Assembly (NCBI GenBank): GCA_046350295.1
Contig: JAXMAR010000018.1
Location: forward strand, 1 to 64,000
Origin: JAXMAR01 sp046350295
GTDB taxonomy: Bacteria > Planctomycetota > Planctomycetia > Gemmatales > Gemmataceae
Direction of reading: 5' to 3'
Length of the DNA stretch: 64,000 nt
Positions 17,762 through 27,445 of this stretch are shown piece after piece (position 1 is the first letter of the stretch; each line of letters opens with the position of its first letter). The position numbers and the translations under genes were made by a program. The notes under the pieces were generated by a model. The model was given only the letters and a program-made list of their open reading frames with translations, had not been told where the DNA came from and ran no database searches.

Positions 17762-20700
17762 TCAGCGCAGGCTTTGCAGAAACGCGAGCAGGTCGCGCAG
17801 CTCCGGTTGGCTGAGCTGCGCGTCGAGGCCCTGGGGCATGATGGAGACCCGGCCCGGTTGCAGGCTCTCGACATCGCTGCGCTGCAGGCGGATCTCCTGC
17901 CGGTCCGTCGTCACCAGGACGATGGCGTCGGCGGTCTCGCGCGCCAAAAGGCCGGTCAGCGTCACGCCGCTCTTGGTTTCGACGGTCCAGGGTTCGAAGC
18001 CGCGCGCGAAGCTGGCGCTGGGGAAGATGAGGGATTCGAGCAGGTCGCGGCCGGAGCGGATGGCGCCGATCTTGGAGAGGTCAGGTCCGATGGCGCCCCC
18101 CTTGCCCGCGACGCTATGGCAGGTGGCGCACAGGGCGCGTGGGTGGAAGAAGATGTTGCGGCCCTGCTCGACGTCGCCGCCGGCGAGGAGGGGAGCCAGC
18201 TCGTCCAGACGTTTTTTCTGGTCGGCGCCGCGTCTGTCCATGTCGTCCATGATGCGGCGTGCGCGGAGAAACACCGGCGCCGGATAACCCTCGAAAGTCT
18301 TCTTCAGCTCGCCGGTCGTCAGCGCGGACAGAGCCTTCGATTTTTCGAGGGCGTCGAGCAGGGCAGTCCCGACGGCCGTGTCGTCGCCGTGGGCGTAGGC
18401 GGGCAGGAAGAGGGGGGCCTCGAGGGGACCGAGCGCGGCGATGCGCTCGGCGAGGCGGGTCAGCTGCGGCGCGTCGAGCTTGCTCTTGCCGAGGGCGCGG
18501 GCGATCTTCACGCGCTGGAGGGCGTCGGTCTTCTCGTTGAGCAGATCGACGAGGAAGCGGAACAGGGACGCGTCGATCGTGTCGCGGCCATCGAGCGCGG
18601 CGAAGGCGGCGATGCGGATGGCGGGGGGACGGCCCGGGTCGCGCGCAAGCTTCGCCAGCGAATCATCGAACGACGTCAAGCTCCGTTGGTGGACGACGGC
18701 GATCGCCTGGCCGACGACATGAGGATCGGGGTCCGTGAACGCGAGACGCAGGCCGTTGAGCCAGCCTTCCGGGAGCTTGGCGAGCGGGACGCGCGCCATG
18801 CTCTCGAGGAGGACGAGGCGGGCGCCGGCGGGCGCCGTCCTGGCGGCCAGCGCTTCCGTGACGAGGGATTGAATCGCAGCGTCCGTGCTCAAGCCCTGGA
18901 CCAGGTCGCGGACGCTGTCGCGGCGGCCGGGGTCGAGATCTTTCTCGCTGAGCCAGGATTGCAGCAGGGCGACGATGCTTTTGCCCCAGCCGGGGCGGCG
19001 GGCGATGACGTCGAGGGCGGCCTGGCGCAGAGCGGCGTCGTCGGTGGCGAGGAGCGGGGTCACCTGATCGCGTTCGAGCTTGCCCGAACGCATCTGGTCC
19101 AGAGCGATGAGGGCGGCGCGCTGTTGCCGGGGATCGGGCTGTTTCAGATAGGCGGTCAACTCCTCGGCCTGGTTGATCTCGATGAGGGCGTAGATGAGCG
19201 CGTGCTCGGCGAAGCGATCGTTCGCCTGCTTGAGGGCTTCCATGATTGGCGGGATTGCTTCGGCCTTTCGAAGACGGCCGAGGGCGGTGGCGGCCTGGCG
19301 GCGGATGGCGGCGTCCTTGTCCAGAACGAGCGTCTGCAGGATAAAGGCGGCCTTCTCGTCGCGGTGCAGCCCGGCGGCGTGGATGGCGGCGAGGCGGACG
19401 CCGCGTTCCGAGTCGGTCAGGGCGCGGCGGACCAGCGAGCGGGCGGCCGGTCCGTCCATGCGGCACAGCGTCCAGACGGCATTGCGCACGGCCTCGCCGG
19501 AGGCATGTTTCTTGAGGACGCTTTCGAGCACCGGGAGCGCGGCGTCGCCGCGCAGGGCCAGCTCGTCGATGGCCCGGTCACGCACGGCGAAGCGCGGGTC
19601 GGCGAGCCGGGCGGCGAGGTCGCGCGGCGTGGCCTTGGCCCAGGCGAGCTTGAGACCGCGCGGGTCATCGACCTTCGGGGCGTCGGTTCGGCGGATGCGG
19701 TAGACCGCGCCCTTGATCTCGGGTTGGGCGATCTTCGAGGTGGGGCAGCCGATGCGGAACCAGCCGCCGGTGTCAATGACGAGGAGGCTGCCGTCGGCGT
19801 CCTCGATCACGTCGGTCGGGTGGAAGTTCTTGTCGTCGGACGTCAGGAAGTCCTCGGTCTTGATCTTGAAGGAGGCGCCGTCGCGCTCGACGACGTGGCG
19901 CTGGATGCGATGGCGGTTGAACTGGGCGGAGAAGAGATTGCCGCGGTAGGGCGGACCGAAGACATCGCTGCGATAGCGGACGAGGCCGGCGGGGGCGACC
20001 CAGCCGAGGTTCTCGACGGCGGGGAGCAGGTCGCCCGTGCGCGGGAACTCGTTGTAGACCTCGTGCCAGGGATAGACCCCCCCTTCGATGGCGAAGATGA
20101 TGCCGTCGTTGCGCGCGGGGCGAGCGTGCAGGATGTCGACCGTGACGAGCGGCTCACCTTCGTCGGTGAACGCGATCTTGACGGGGTTGTCCATGCCGCC
20201 GCCGCACACGACCTCGACCTCCGTGCCGTCCGGCCGGGCGCGGAAGATGCGCGCCGCCTTGCCCTTGAGGACCGTGCCGTCGGGTTGAGGAATGTCGTGC
20301 CCGTGCCGTCCATCGCACCAGTAGATACGGCCGTCGGGGCCGAGGTAGGGGCCGTGGATGTCGGCGGCGTTGCCGGTGAAGCCGAACTTGGTGACCAGGG
20401 GCGTGCGTATGTCAGCCACGCCGGCGCCCTTGGTATCCGTCAGCTTCCAGATGCTCGGCGGCGACGCGGTGAAGACGGACCCACGATACCAGAGGGCGCC
20501 CTGCGGGAAGCTCATCTTCGCGGCGAAAATCCGGCCTTTGCTGAAGACGCCTTTTTCGTCGGCCGCTTCGAGGACGCGTACGCGATTGGGGAACTCCTTG
20601 AGGAGCTGGGCGGCGGGGAGGTTAAGGCCGGCGCTATCGGCAAAGTAAAGACGCCCGTCGTCGTCGAAGCTGCCGATCATGGGGTGCTCGACGAGCGGGG

Positions 20701-20824
20701 GCACGGCGACGGCTTCGATGATGAAGCCGGGAGGAAGCTTGAAGCGCGGCGCGGGCTTGTCCTTGTCCTGGGCGAGGACCGGGGCCGACAACAAGACGAT
20801 AGCGACGAGGGAACGGGGGATCAT
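17762..20824 (-). CDS. PVC-type HEAT-repeat protein with C-terminal heme c motif
   Basis: About 1,020 residues from the ATG at 20824 (signal peptide MIPRSLVAIVLLSAPVLAQ). Order: a six-bladed propeller dehydrogenase-like N-terminal half (GFIIEAVAVPPLVEHPMIGSF, DIHGPYLGPDGRIYWCDGRHGHD, GGVYPWHEVYNEFPRTGDLLPAVENLGWVAPAGLVRY). A long run of HEAT-like helical repeats follows (WTLCRMDGPAARSLVRRAL, RRQAATALGRLRKAEA and similar). Last is a class I cytochrome c domain with ALCATCHSVAGKGGAIGPDLSKIG around residue 900, ending in QPELRDLLAFLQSL. This is the planctomycete-verrucomicrobial PVC heme-binding family, exported and thought to take part in extracellular oxidation of large substrates. Electron donor and acceptor are not known. 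Confidence 0.9.
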   Translation of the reverse strand: MIPRSLVAIVLLSAPVLAQDKDKPAPRFKLPPGFIIEAVAVPPLVEHPMIGSFDDDGRLYFADSAGLNLPAAQLLKEFPNRVRVLEAADEKGVFSKGRIFAAKMSFPQGALWYRGSVFTASPPSIWKLTDTKGAGVADIRTPLVTKFGFTGNAADIHGPYLGPDGRIYWCDGRHGHDIPQPDGTVLKGKAARIFRARPDGTEVEVVCGGGMDNPVKIAFTDEGEPLVTVDILHARPARNDGIIFAIEGGVYPWHEVYNEFPRTGDLLPAVENLGWVAPAGLVRYRSDVFGPPYRGNLFSAQFNRHRIQRHVVERDGASFKIKTEDFLTSDDKNFHPTDVIEDADGSLLVIDTGGWFRIGCPTSKIAQPEIKGAVYRIRRTDAPKVDDPRGLKLAWAKATPRDLAARLADPRFAVRDRAIDELALRGDAALPVLESVLKKHASGEAVRNAVWTLCRMDGPAARSLVRRALTDSERGVRLAAIHAAGLHRDEKAAFILQTLVLDKDAAIRRQAATALGRLRKAEAIPPIMEALKQANDRFAEHALIYALIEINQAEELTAYLKQPDPRQQRAALIALDQMRSGKLERDQVTPLLATDDAALRQAALDVIARRPGWGKSIVALLQSWLSEKDLDPGRRDSVRDLVQGLSTDAAIQSLVTEALAARTAPAGARLVLLESMARVPLAKLPEGWLNGLRLAFTDPDPHVVGQAIAVVHQRSLTSFDDSLAKLARDPGRPPAIRIAAFAALDGRDTIDASLFRFLVDLLNEKTDALQRVKIARALGKSKLDAPQLTRLAERIAALGPLEAPLFLPAYAHGDDTAVGTALLDALEKSKALSALTTGELKKTFEGYPAPVFLRARRIMDDMDRRGADQKKRLDELAPLLAGGDVEQGRNIFFHPRALCATCHSVAGKGGAIGPDLSKIGAIRSGRDLLESLIFPSASFARGFEPWTVETKSGVTLTGLLARETADAIVLVTTDRQEIRLQRSDVESLQPGRVSIMPQGLDAQLSQPELRDLLAFLQSLR

Positions 20825-20890
20825 CGCCAGACCTCCGCGCGGATAAGGGAACACGTCGTCAAGTATATGCGGACAAATCAGAACCGCCCG

Positions 20891-22266
20891 TCATCCGACA
20901 GGTCCTGATTCGGGATGAGACCTCTCTTCCTCGCGCGTCAGGAACCCCCAGCGCAACGCCCGGTCCTGCACGTAGTTCTTGCCGAGCGTCAAGGCGGTCA
21001 TCGCCTTGGCCATCTCGTAGCCGAGATAGAACGCGTGCGCGGGATCGATCGTCTCGCGCTCGAGCATCTCCCGGAACAGGGCGAAAGGATCATCGCCGCG
21101 CACGTTCATTTTGTCGTTGATGACATGGATCGCCCCGCCCTCGGTGAAAAGCCGGAAGTTGCGGTCCTTGATGGACGCCGCTAGCTCCGCCAGCGCCGTC
21201 GCCCCGTATTCACGCAGCTTCGGATCGCGCAGCAGGACCAGGTTCGGCTCGACGCGCTTGGGAGGAGTCTGGCGCCCGACGGCATGCCGCATCAGCCGCC
21301 GCGCCAGGTCCAGCTCGCGCACCGAGCTGCGCGCCCAGTTGATGACCTGGGTCGTCAGCACGCTGCGAATGCCCAGCTCCTGGCAAAATCCCGCGAGCAG
21401 CACGTTGATGCCGGCCGAGTCCACGTCCGTCAGCTCGGTCAGGTTCCCGACACCCATCATCAGCGCCGCGTTCGGGTAGCGGCGGCGTGTTTCAAGATAG
21501 CGGCCCAGGGAGGCAGCGAAGCCGAAGGCGATCGGTTCGAGGATGGGATCGAGGCGATAACGGACGCCGTCGGTCTCGAGCCGCTCGACCGTCTCGGCAA
21601 GCCCGCCCAGCGTGGCCGGCTCGTCCGGGATGGCGAGCGACCTCGCGGCCCCAGTCACGCGCCGTTCCCGGTTGCTCGCGTTGACGCTCAAGATCAGCTC
21701 GACGCCTGCCGCGCGCCCGCCGCCGCTTCGTCCGGGATGGAAGGTGTCGAGCGAGACGCGATGGCCTTCGCCGCGCGCCTGCACCGTCTCCGTCACGCCG
21801 CGCCACGGTCCGCCCGGGTCGCAGCCAATGTCGATGACGTCGGCTCCGTCCTCGCGTAGCCGACGCGGCTTGCCCGACAATATCGGCAAGGGTGAGGGCG
21901 AGGCGTGGTTGATCTCGGCGAGGATCTCGATGTCGTAGCCGTAGTCGGCTTTCTTCCCAGGGCGCCAAAGTGCTCGGGCAAATCGCGCAGGTCTTCCGGC
22001 CCGCGTTCGAAGGCGACGGCGGCGAAGCGTTCCATCAAGGGTTTCAGATCCCCCTGACACAATCCCGGCAGGACGACGCGCCGCGCCTCGGCCGGAAGCT
22101 GCAAATGACGGGCGATCCAGTCCGTGGTCGCGAGGGCGGCGACCGTGATCGGTAGCACGACGACGCTGACGTCGATCCCTTGCCCCTGGGCCACGCCGGC
22201 GGCGACGCGGCGCAGCGCCGGCTCCGCGAGCTTGCCGGTCACGAAAACGACATGCGGCCTGGTCAT
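20891..22266 (-). CDS. DUF6513 dihydropteroate-synthase-like protein, one frameshift
   Basis: The N-terminus (MTRPHVVFVTGKLAEPALRRV, ATTDWIARHLQLP, VVLPGLCQGDLKPLMERF) is in one frame from 22266. Near 21960 the homologous reading moves to another frame (GKKADYGYDIEILAEINHA) and continues intact to 20891. The body has dihydropteroate-synthase-like TIM-barrel motifs: ADVIDIGCDPGGPW, VSLDTFHP, LILSVNASN, LDPILEPIAFGFAASLGRYLE and ALMMGVGNLTELTDVDSAGINVLLAGFCQELGI. Related proteins accompany tetrahydromethanopterin-linked C1 genes in planctomycetes and methylotrophs; that link is inference because no such gene is present here. One missing or extra base around 21955-21965 explains the break. An intact protein would be about 458 residues. 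Divergent from the MFS gene. Confidence 0.75.
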
Positions 22267-22385
22267 CGAAAATGCAATTTGAGGAATGCGCTTGCGGATA
22301 TTGTATCGCGAGGGTAGCACTGAGCATCGTGGCCGACGCCCCATAATCCCCTTTCGCGCCGCGAAAGGCCGCCGGTTCGCATTGC

Positions 22386-23747
22386 ATGGTTTCCGAGCGT
22401 CCCAGTTCCGCTCGCTATCTCGTCCTGGCGTGGTTCTGCGCCCTGGCCATGCTCGCCTACGTGCAGCGCAACTCCCTGGCCGTTCCCGCCAAGCAGGTCG
22501 CCCGGGACTTGGACATCGGCGTCGACGACATGGACGCCGTTCTCGGCATGTTCTTCTGGGGCTACGCGGCCTTGCAGGTGCCCGCCGGCTGGCTCGGCTG
22601 GCGCTTCGGCAGCCGCGCCGTCGTGCCGCTCGTGATCCTCGTCTGCTCGGCGGCGAACGCGCTGCAGGCGCTGGCGACCGACGTTTCCTCCCTCCTGACG
22701 CTGCGCTTCGTGATGGGAATGGCGCAGGCGGCGCTGTTTCCCTGCGCCGTGCAGTCCTTCGCCGCCTGGTTTCCCCCTGCCGAGCGGGCCATGCCGAGCG
22801 GCTGGCTCGCGGCGTTCATGTCCGTTGGCGGCGCCCTGGCCCTGGCGCTCACCGGCGGCCTGCTGGATCTGTTGTCCTGGCAGGCCCTCATGGTCGTCTA
22901 CGCGGCGCCGGGACTCGTCTGCGCGGTGTGGTTCTACGTCTGGTTTCGGGATACGCCGGCGCAGCACGGCAACCTTCGGCACAGCGTGATTGTTTCAGCG
23001 CCCAGCCTGCAAGACGCGCGGACGAACGACGGCATTCAAAGGGCTCGAGGTGAGGCGCCAACATCGGGCGACGCGAATGGTCCCGTTTCCGTCGCGGACG
23101 CCGCTCCGCCTTCCATCGAGGTCGCCTGGTACCAGGTTCTTTTCACCCCGGACGCCCTTCTCGTTTACTTGCAACAATTCTGTCGCGCCGCGGCGTATAT
23201 CTTTTACGCGACCATGTGGCCGCTCTTTTTGCAGGACGGTCGCGGTTTGCGCGTCGCCGAGTCCGGCTACGTCGGCAGTCTGCCGCTCCTGGGGGTCGTC
23301 TTCGGCTCGGCCTGCGGCGGCCAGGTGATGGACTGGGTCTACCGCCGCACCGGCAGCGTCGCCTGGAGCCGGCGCGGCGTCGCCCTCGCCAACCTGAGCG
23401 CCGCCGCCCTCTTCATGGTCCTCGGCTACCTCTGCGTCGATGTCTGGCTCACGGTCCTGTTCCTCACGATCAGCTCGGTCTGCGCCGGCGCATGCGGGCC
23501 CGCGGCGTACACCGCGACGATCGACCTGGGAGGCCGGCACGTGGCGACCGTCTTCAGCGTCATGAACATGTCGGGCAACATCGGCGCGGCGCTGTTGCCG
23601 ACGGCGGTGATTGCGGTGAAGGACGTGCACGGCTGGAACAGCGTGCTGCTGCTGCTCGCCGGGCTTTACGTGGTGTCCGCCGTGTGCTGGCTTCTGGTGC
23701 GCCTGCCGGGCGCTCTCCCGGGGCGCCATGCCGGGAGGAATGCTTGA
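22386..23747 (+). CDS. MFS transporter
   Basis: 453 residues with about 12 hydrophobic helices in two sets of six, separated by a hydrophilic loop at about 205-240. The first half contains YLVLAWFCALAMLAYVQRNSLAVPAKQ, MFFWGYAALQVPAGWLGWRFGSR (the loop 2-3 region, G-W-R-F-G-S-R) and LRFVMGMAQAALFPCAVQSFAAWFPPAERAMPSG, a pattern typical of anion:cation symporters and hexuronate/sugar-phosphate MFS members. The second half contains GYVGSLPLLGVVFGSACGGQVMDWVYRRTGS. The substrate cannot be assigned. Its start is 119 bases from the divergent DUF6513 gene, and a secreted protein follows 60 bases downstream on the same strand. Confidence 0.85.
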   Translation: MVSERPSSARYLVLAWFCALAMLAYVQRNSLAVPAKQVARDLDIGVDDMDAVLGMFFWGYAALQVPAGWLGWRFGSRAVVPLVILVCSAANALQALATDVSSLLTLRFVMGMAQAALFPCAVQSFAAWFPPAERAMPSGWLAAFMSVGGALALALTGGLLDLLSWQALMVVYAAPGLVCAVWFYVWFRDTPAQHGNLRHSVIVSAPSLQDARTNDGIQRARGEAPTSGDANGPVSVADAAPPSIEVAWYQVLFTPDALLVYLQQFCRAAAYIFYATMWPLFLQDGRGLRVAESGYVGSLPLLGVVFGSACGGQVMDWVYRRTGSVAWSRRGVALANLSAAALFMVLGYLCVDVWLTVLFLTISSVCAGACGPAAYTATIDLGGRHVATVFSVMNMSGNIGAALLPTAVIAVKDVHGWNSVLLLLAGLYVVSAVCWLLVRLPGALPGRHAGRNA

Positions 23748-23807
23748 CCCGAAACCCCAGGCCTCGTATCGTCCCGCCGCGAACGACCTGGTCCCGGAGG
23801 GAAAAGC

Positions 23808-25148
23808 ATGTCCTGTCGTATTGCCGTCTTCAGTTTTGCCGTCGCCCTGCTTGCCCAGTCCGCCGCCCGCGCCCAGTCCTGCACGCTCAGCGAGGACGAC
23901 CTGGCCGACCAGTGCTTCCGGATCCAGCTCACCATGGAGCTGAGCGGCAAGATGACCGTGCGTCAGGACGGCAAGCCGCTCTCGCTTTCCCAGACTGCCA
24001 GGGCGACGCACGACTTCCTCGAGCGCGTTCTGCTCAGCAAAGGAGGCGTCGCGTCCAAGACGGCACGCTTCTATGAAGAAGGCAAGGTCGTTCTCAAGCG
24101 CGGCGATCAACTCTTCAAGAGCGGCCTGGAACCGGGCCTCCTCGTCGCCCACCGGGTCAAGGACCATACCGTCGTCTACCATCCGCGCCGGCCTTTGACG
24201 CAGGAAGAGCTCGAGATCACCGAGCATTTCGATACCCTCCACCTGGGCGGCCTGTTGCCGGGCAAGGAGACGAAGGTCGGCGCCTCCTGGAAAGTCACCA
24301 GCGACATCGTCCAGGCCCTGTGCGCCTTCGACGGCCTTGTCGAGCACGATCTTACCGGCACGCTGGAGGATGCCAAAGGCGATATCGCCCATCTCCGCTT
24401 CGTCGGCAAGGCGCGCGGCATCGACGCCGGCGCGGAGGTGAACCTGGTCGTTGACGCCAGGGCGGATTTCGATCTCAAGCGAAAACGGCTCACGCGCCTG
24501 TCCTGGAAACAGAGCGATCAACGGGAGCAAGGCCCCGTCTCGCCTGCGCTTTCCGCTGACGTCCTCATCGAGCTGACGCGCACGCCGATCGAACAGCCCG
24601 CCAAGCTTAACAACATCGCGCTCGTGCCGGTCCCCGAAGGCCTGCCGCCGGACAACCTGACGGCGCTGCACTATCGCGACGCCAAGAAACGCTTCCGCTT
24701 CGCCCACGGCCGCGACTGGCGCGTCGTCGGCGTCAAGGACGAGCAGGTGGTGCTGCGCCTGCTGGATCGCGGCGATTTCGTGGCCCAGGCGACGTTGACG
24801 CCCTGGAAGAAAGCGGCGCCGGCGGACATGCTGACCCTCGAGGAGTTCGCCAAGCTCATGGCGAGCGCGCCGGGCTGGACGGAAGAGAAACGGATCGAAA
24901 CCACGGACAAGGTCGAAGGCCCGAGCGGCGTCCGCGTTTTCCGCGTCTCGGCCGAAGGAACCTTGGACGGCGTCAACGCGGTGCAGTTCTTCTACCTGCT
25001 GGGCGGGCCGAAGGGGGAACAGATGATCGTCACCTTCACGATGACGCCGGGTCAGGTGAGCAAGCTGGACGCGCGCGACCTGACGCTCTTACGCTCGATC
25101 CGCCTGGAGTCGATGCTCAAGGACGACGAGACGGCGCGCGGCGAGTGA
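23808..25148 (+). CDS. hypothetical secreted protein
   Basis: 446 residues with a clear signal peptide (MSCRIAVFSFAVALLAQSAARAQ). Start at 23808 follows GGGAAAAGC. The mature protein is mixed alpha/beta without membrane segments. It contains LGGLLPGKETKVGASWKV and repeated acidic/basic strand-like stretches. A second part begins near residue 290 (LHYRDAKKRFRFAHGRDWRVVGVKDEQVVLRLLDRGDFVAQATLTPWK), resembling a small lipoprotein-like beta domain seen after propeptide-like regions in planctomycetes. No catalytic motif was recognised. It converges with the VWA gene cluster, whose last gene ends 3 bases away. Confidence 0.7.
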   Translation: MSCRIAVFSFAVALLAQSAARAQSCTLSEDDLADQCFRIQLTMELSGKMTVRQDGKPLSLSQTARATHDFLERVLLSKGGVASKTARFYEEGKVVLKRGDQLFKSGLEPGLLVAHRVKDHTVVYHPRRPLTQEELEITEHFDTLHLGGLLPGKETKVGASWKVTSDIVQALCAFDGLVEHDLTGTLEDAKGDIAHLRFVGKARGIDAGAEVNLVVDARADFDLKRKRLTRLSWKQSDQREQGPVSPALSADVLIELTRTPIEQPAKLNNIALVPVPEGLPPDNLTALHYRDAKKRFRFAHGRDWRVVGVKDEQVVLRLLDRGDFVAQATLTPWKKAAPADMLTLEEFAKLMASAPGWTEEKRIETTDKVEGPSGVRVFRVSAEGTLDGVNAVQFFYLLGGPKGEQMIVTFTMTPGQVSKLDARDLTLLRSIRLESMLKDDETARGE

Positions 25149-25151
25149 CCG

Positions 25152-26063
25152 CTACGCGCGACTTTCCAGCTCCGTGACGAACTGCGCGGTCTGATCTCCC
25201 GTCGCTCGCTTCCCGTTCTTCGCCAGCGCCGCCCGAGAATACACGCGCGGCCGGTAAAGTCGGCCCTGAACGGCGCCGAAGTCGATGGTCATTCCCGGCA
25301 AAAGAGGGATGCTCTGCCCCGGCTCGACGGCCTGGCTCTTGCCGTCCGCGATGGGGACTTGCCAGGCCGTCTTCGAGCGGTTCCGCAGCCAGAGGCTCGT
25401 CGGGTCGTCGGCGTGAGGGCTGACCAGCGCGACCGTGCCGTCGGCGGCGGCGGTCGTCAGGCCCGGTAGCTCTTCCTTGGTCAGCGGCAGGCCCGAAGTC
25501 AGCGGGATGGCTTTGCCTGAGGACAGCTCGAGCACGATCCCGAGCTGCCCCGCGCTTTCCGGGCTGCACACGGTGATGGTCGTCTCCCCTACCTGCTGCG
25601 TCTCCCCGGCCTGGAGCTTGAAGACGCCGTGGTTGTCCTCGCAGACGACCCGGCCGCGGTCGAGATAGAAGCGGTACGCGATCGGCGGTCCGTCGGGCAG
25701 GACGATGGTCGCGCGCAAAGGATCGCTGCCGACGGCGACGCGCGAGGCGCCGAGCGTGACCGTCCGCACCTCGCCCGAGCCGAGGCGCACCTCCAGCCAG
25801 TAACGGCGAAACACCGACTCCACCAGCGCGACCATCATGCCGACGCAGAAGCCGAGGGCCAGGGCCCCGAGCCAGCGTCCGAGCCAGGCGCCGATGAGCG
25901 AGCTGAAGACGACGAAAAAAAGCGCCCCTGCGAAGCCCCCGAGCCCACCGCCGAGAAACCCCTTGAGCCCGGACAGGTTCGGCACGAAGAAGGCGAGCGC
26001 CAGGCCGACGAGGCTTCCCAGCACTGTCCAGCCCAGCACCGTCGCGAGCAGATCGAGCAGCAT
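25152..26063 (-). CDS. membrane protein with FHA-like beta tail; split-off C-terminal half of the VWA family
   Basis: 303 residues, the last gene of the VWA cluster. Residues 1-~110 are three to four Gly-rich membrane helices (LGWTVLGSLVGLALAFFVPNL, FLGGGLGGFAGALFFVVFSS, LGALALGFCVGMMVALVESVF). RRYWLEVRLGSGEVRTVTLGASRVAVGSD then leads into a beta-rich tail with GETTITVCSPE and a second similar unit (PLTKEELPGLTTAAADGTVALV, PLLPGMTIDFGAVQGRLYRPRVYSR). Every one of these stretches has a counterpart in the same order in residues ~560-842 of the 842-residue VWA protein at 27446-29974. The tail's (V/T)VGSD...VVV pattern is FHA-like but lacks the classical Ser/His phosphothreonine residues. Starts 22 bases after the preceding VWA gene. 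Confidence 0.75.
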   Translation of the reverse strand: MLLDLLATVLGWTVLGSLVGLALAFFVPNLSGLKGFLGGGLGGFAGALFFVVFSSLIGAWLGRWLGALALGFCVGMMVALVESVFRRYWLEVRLGSGEVRTVTLGASRVAVGSDPLRATIVLPDGPPIAYRFYLDRGRVVCEDNHGVFKLQAGETQQVGETTITVCSPESAGQLGIVLELSSGKAIPLTSGLPLTKEELPGLTTAAADGTVALVSPHADDPTSLWLRNRSKTAWQVPIADGKSQAVEPGQSIPLLPGMTIDFGAVQGRLYRPRVYSRAALAKNGKRATGDQTAQFVTELESRA

Positions 26064-26085
26064 GCGCTGATCCCTTCGCTCGCAT

Positions 26086-27438
26086 TCAAGATAAAAGCAG
26101 CACGAGTCCCTGCGCGATCAAGCCGCCGACGAGGCCGACCACCACGCTAAGGCTTCCTTGAGCAGCGTCCGGGCGGCTGAACGCCGATTGCCGCAGATAC
26201 CAGCGGCTGGCGAAGATAAGGGCGAGCGTCAGGCCGAGCGCCAAGCCCGCCGTCCAGACGGTGACCACCACGATGAGCTGACCCGCGTCTCCCGCCTCGA
26301 ACTCGCCTTCCACGGCCAGGCCGCTCACCGTCGCCTGCCGCCGCGCCTCGTCGGCGATCTCGGCGGTCGTCCCCTCCAGGACTTTCTCCAGGCCGCCGCG
26401 CTTCCCGGCGATGTCGTTGAGGTCGAACACCTTGCCGATGCGCGGATCGCCGCGGGCCGGACCCGCCGCCTTGCCCGGGTCGCGCGGCGCCGGCATGCCC
26501 GCCGCGCCCTTGCGGGCGCGGCCCATGATGCGCTGGATCTCGAGGTAGCGCTCCGGTTCGTCGCGCACGACCAGGTGCAGCTGCTGGATGTTGCGCTTGA
26601 GCAGCTTGGCCGCGACCTCTTTTTCGTCCTTGTTGTCCTTGTCGGGGATCTTGGGCGGCGCGTCGGTGATGAAGATCAACACCTTGGCCGCGTCGGCGCG
26701 GAACGGGAGCTTGGAGGCGTAGTCGAGCGCGTCGAGTCCGCTCTCCGGCGCGTCGCCGCCACCCATGGCCGTCAGCTTGCCGATCTCGCGCTTGAGGGCG
26801 AGCGGATCGCGCGTGAACGGCTTGCCGTCGAAGAGCAGTTCCTTGGAGTCCTCCGGCGGATCGCCGTCGCCGCCGATGCGGTCGCGGAAATAGACAAGGC
26901 CGATCTGGGCGTCGAGCTTCTCGCGCTTGAGGCCGCCGGCAAAACCCTCGATGGCGTTGCGCACGCCGTCGATCTCGGCGCTCATGCTGCCGGTGACGTC
27001 GAGCACGAAGACGACGTCGACCTTGATGATGTCGGGTACGACCTTGACCGGCTTGACCACCTTCTCGGCCCGCGCCGGCGTGAGCAGGTAGACGGGATAT
27101 TCGAACAGGATCGCCGCCAGCAGGCAGCCGAGCGCGCCGAGCAGCCCGAAAAAGAGCGGCTTGGCCATCGTCAGCCGGCCCGGCTCATCGTTGAGCACCG
27201 GAACGAAGTGCAACAGCGCTCGTTCCGGCGTCGGCGCCCCCGGTCGGACGCCCTCTTTCGCTGGATTGCTGTAACGGGCCGTCGGCGCCACCTGAAACGC
27301 GCCGACAGGAGGAGGCGGCGCCGTCGCCGCGGGGATGATGAGCTTCTGCTCGCACTTCGGACAGCCGACCATCATCCCGTCGGATTGCTCCGGGATCTGC
27401 AGCGGCGAAGCACAACGCGGACAGGAGAAGATCGGCAT
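26086..27438 (-). CDS. zinc-ribbon/VWA membrane protein (VWA-1), lacks the C-terminal bundle and tail
   Basis: 450 residues from the ATG at 27438, 7 bases after the upstream VWA-2 stop. Zinc ribbon at ~4-30 (CPRC...CPKC), a Pro-rich linker, and one TM near 95 (FFGLLGALGCLLAAILFEYPVYLL). A VWA domain runs from ~135: FVLDVTGSMSAEIDGV gives the metal-ion site, MGGGDAPESGLDAL the middle motif and VLIFITDAPPKIPD the third. Two more helices follow at the end (VVVTVWTAGLALGLTLALIFA, VVVGLVGGLIAQGLVLLLS). It stops exactly where its paralogue VWA-2 continues into further helices and the beta tail, which are encoded by the next gene instead. Predicted: VWA outside the cytoplasm, zinc ribbon inside. Confidence 0.8.
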   Translation of the reverse strand: MPIFSCPRCASPLQIPEQSDGMMVGCPKCEQKLIIPAATAPPPPVGAFQVAPTARYSNPAKEGVRPGAPTPERALLHFVPVLNDEPGRLTMAKPLFFGLLGALGCLLAAILFEYPVYLLTPARAEKVVKPVKVVPDIIKVDVVFVLDVTGSMSAEIDGVRNAIEGFAGGLKREKLDAQIGLVYFRDRIGGDGDPPEDSKELLFDGKPFTRDPLALKREIGKLTAMGGGDAPESGLDALDYASKLPFRADAAKVLIFITDAPPKIPDKDNKDEKEVAAKLLKRNIQQLHLVVRDEPERYLEIQRIMGRARKGAAGMPAPRDPGKAAGPARGDPRIGKVFDLNDIAGKRGGLEKVLEGTTAEIADEARRQATVSGLAVEGEFEAGDAGQLIVVVTVWTAGLALGLTLALIFASRWYLRQSAFSRPDAAQGSLSVVVGLVGGLIAQGLVLLLS

Positions 27439-27445
27439 AGGTTTC

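Noticed and set aside
17774..20908. A 1,044-codon open frame on the plus strand opposite the PVC heme gene
   Set aside because: It mirrors the GC-rich codon pattern of the real minus-strand gene, has no recognisable domain and consists of Arg/Gly/Ala/Asp-rich text.
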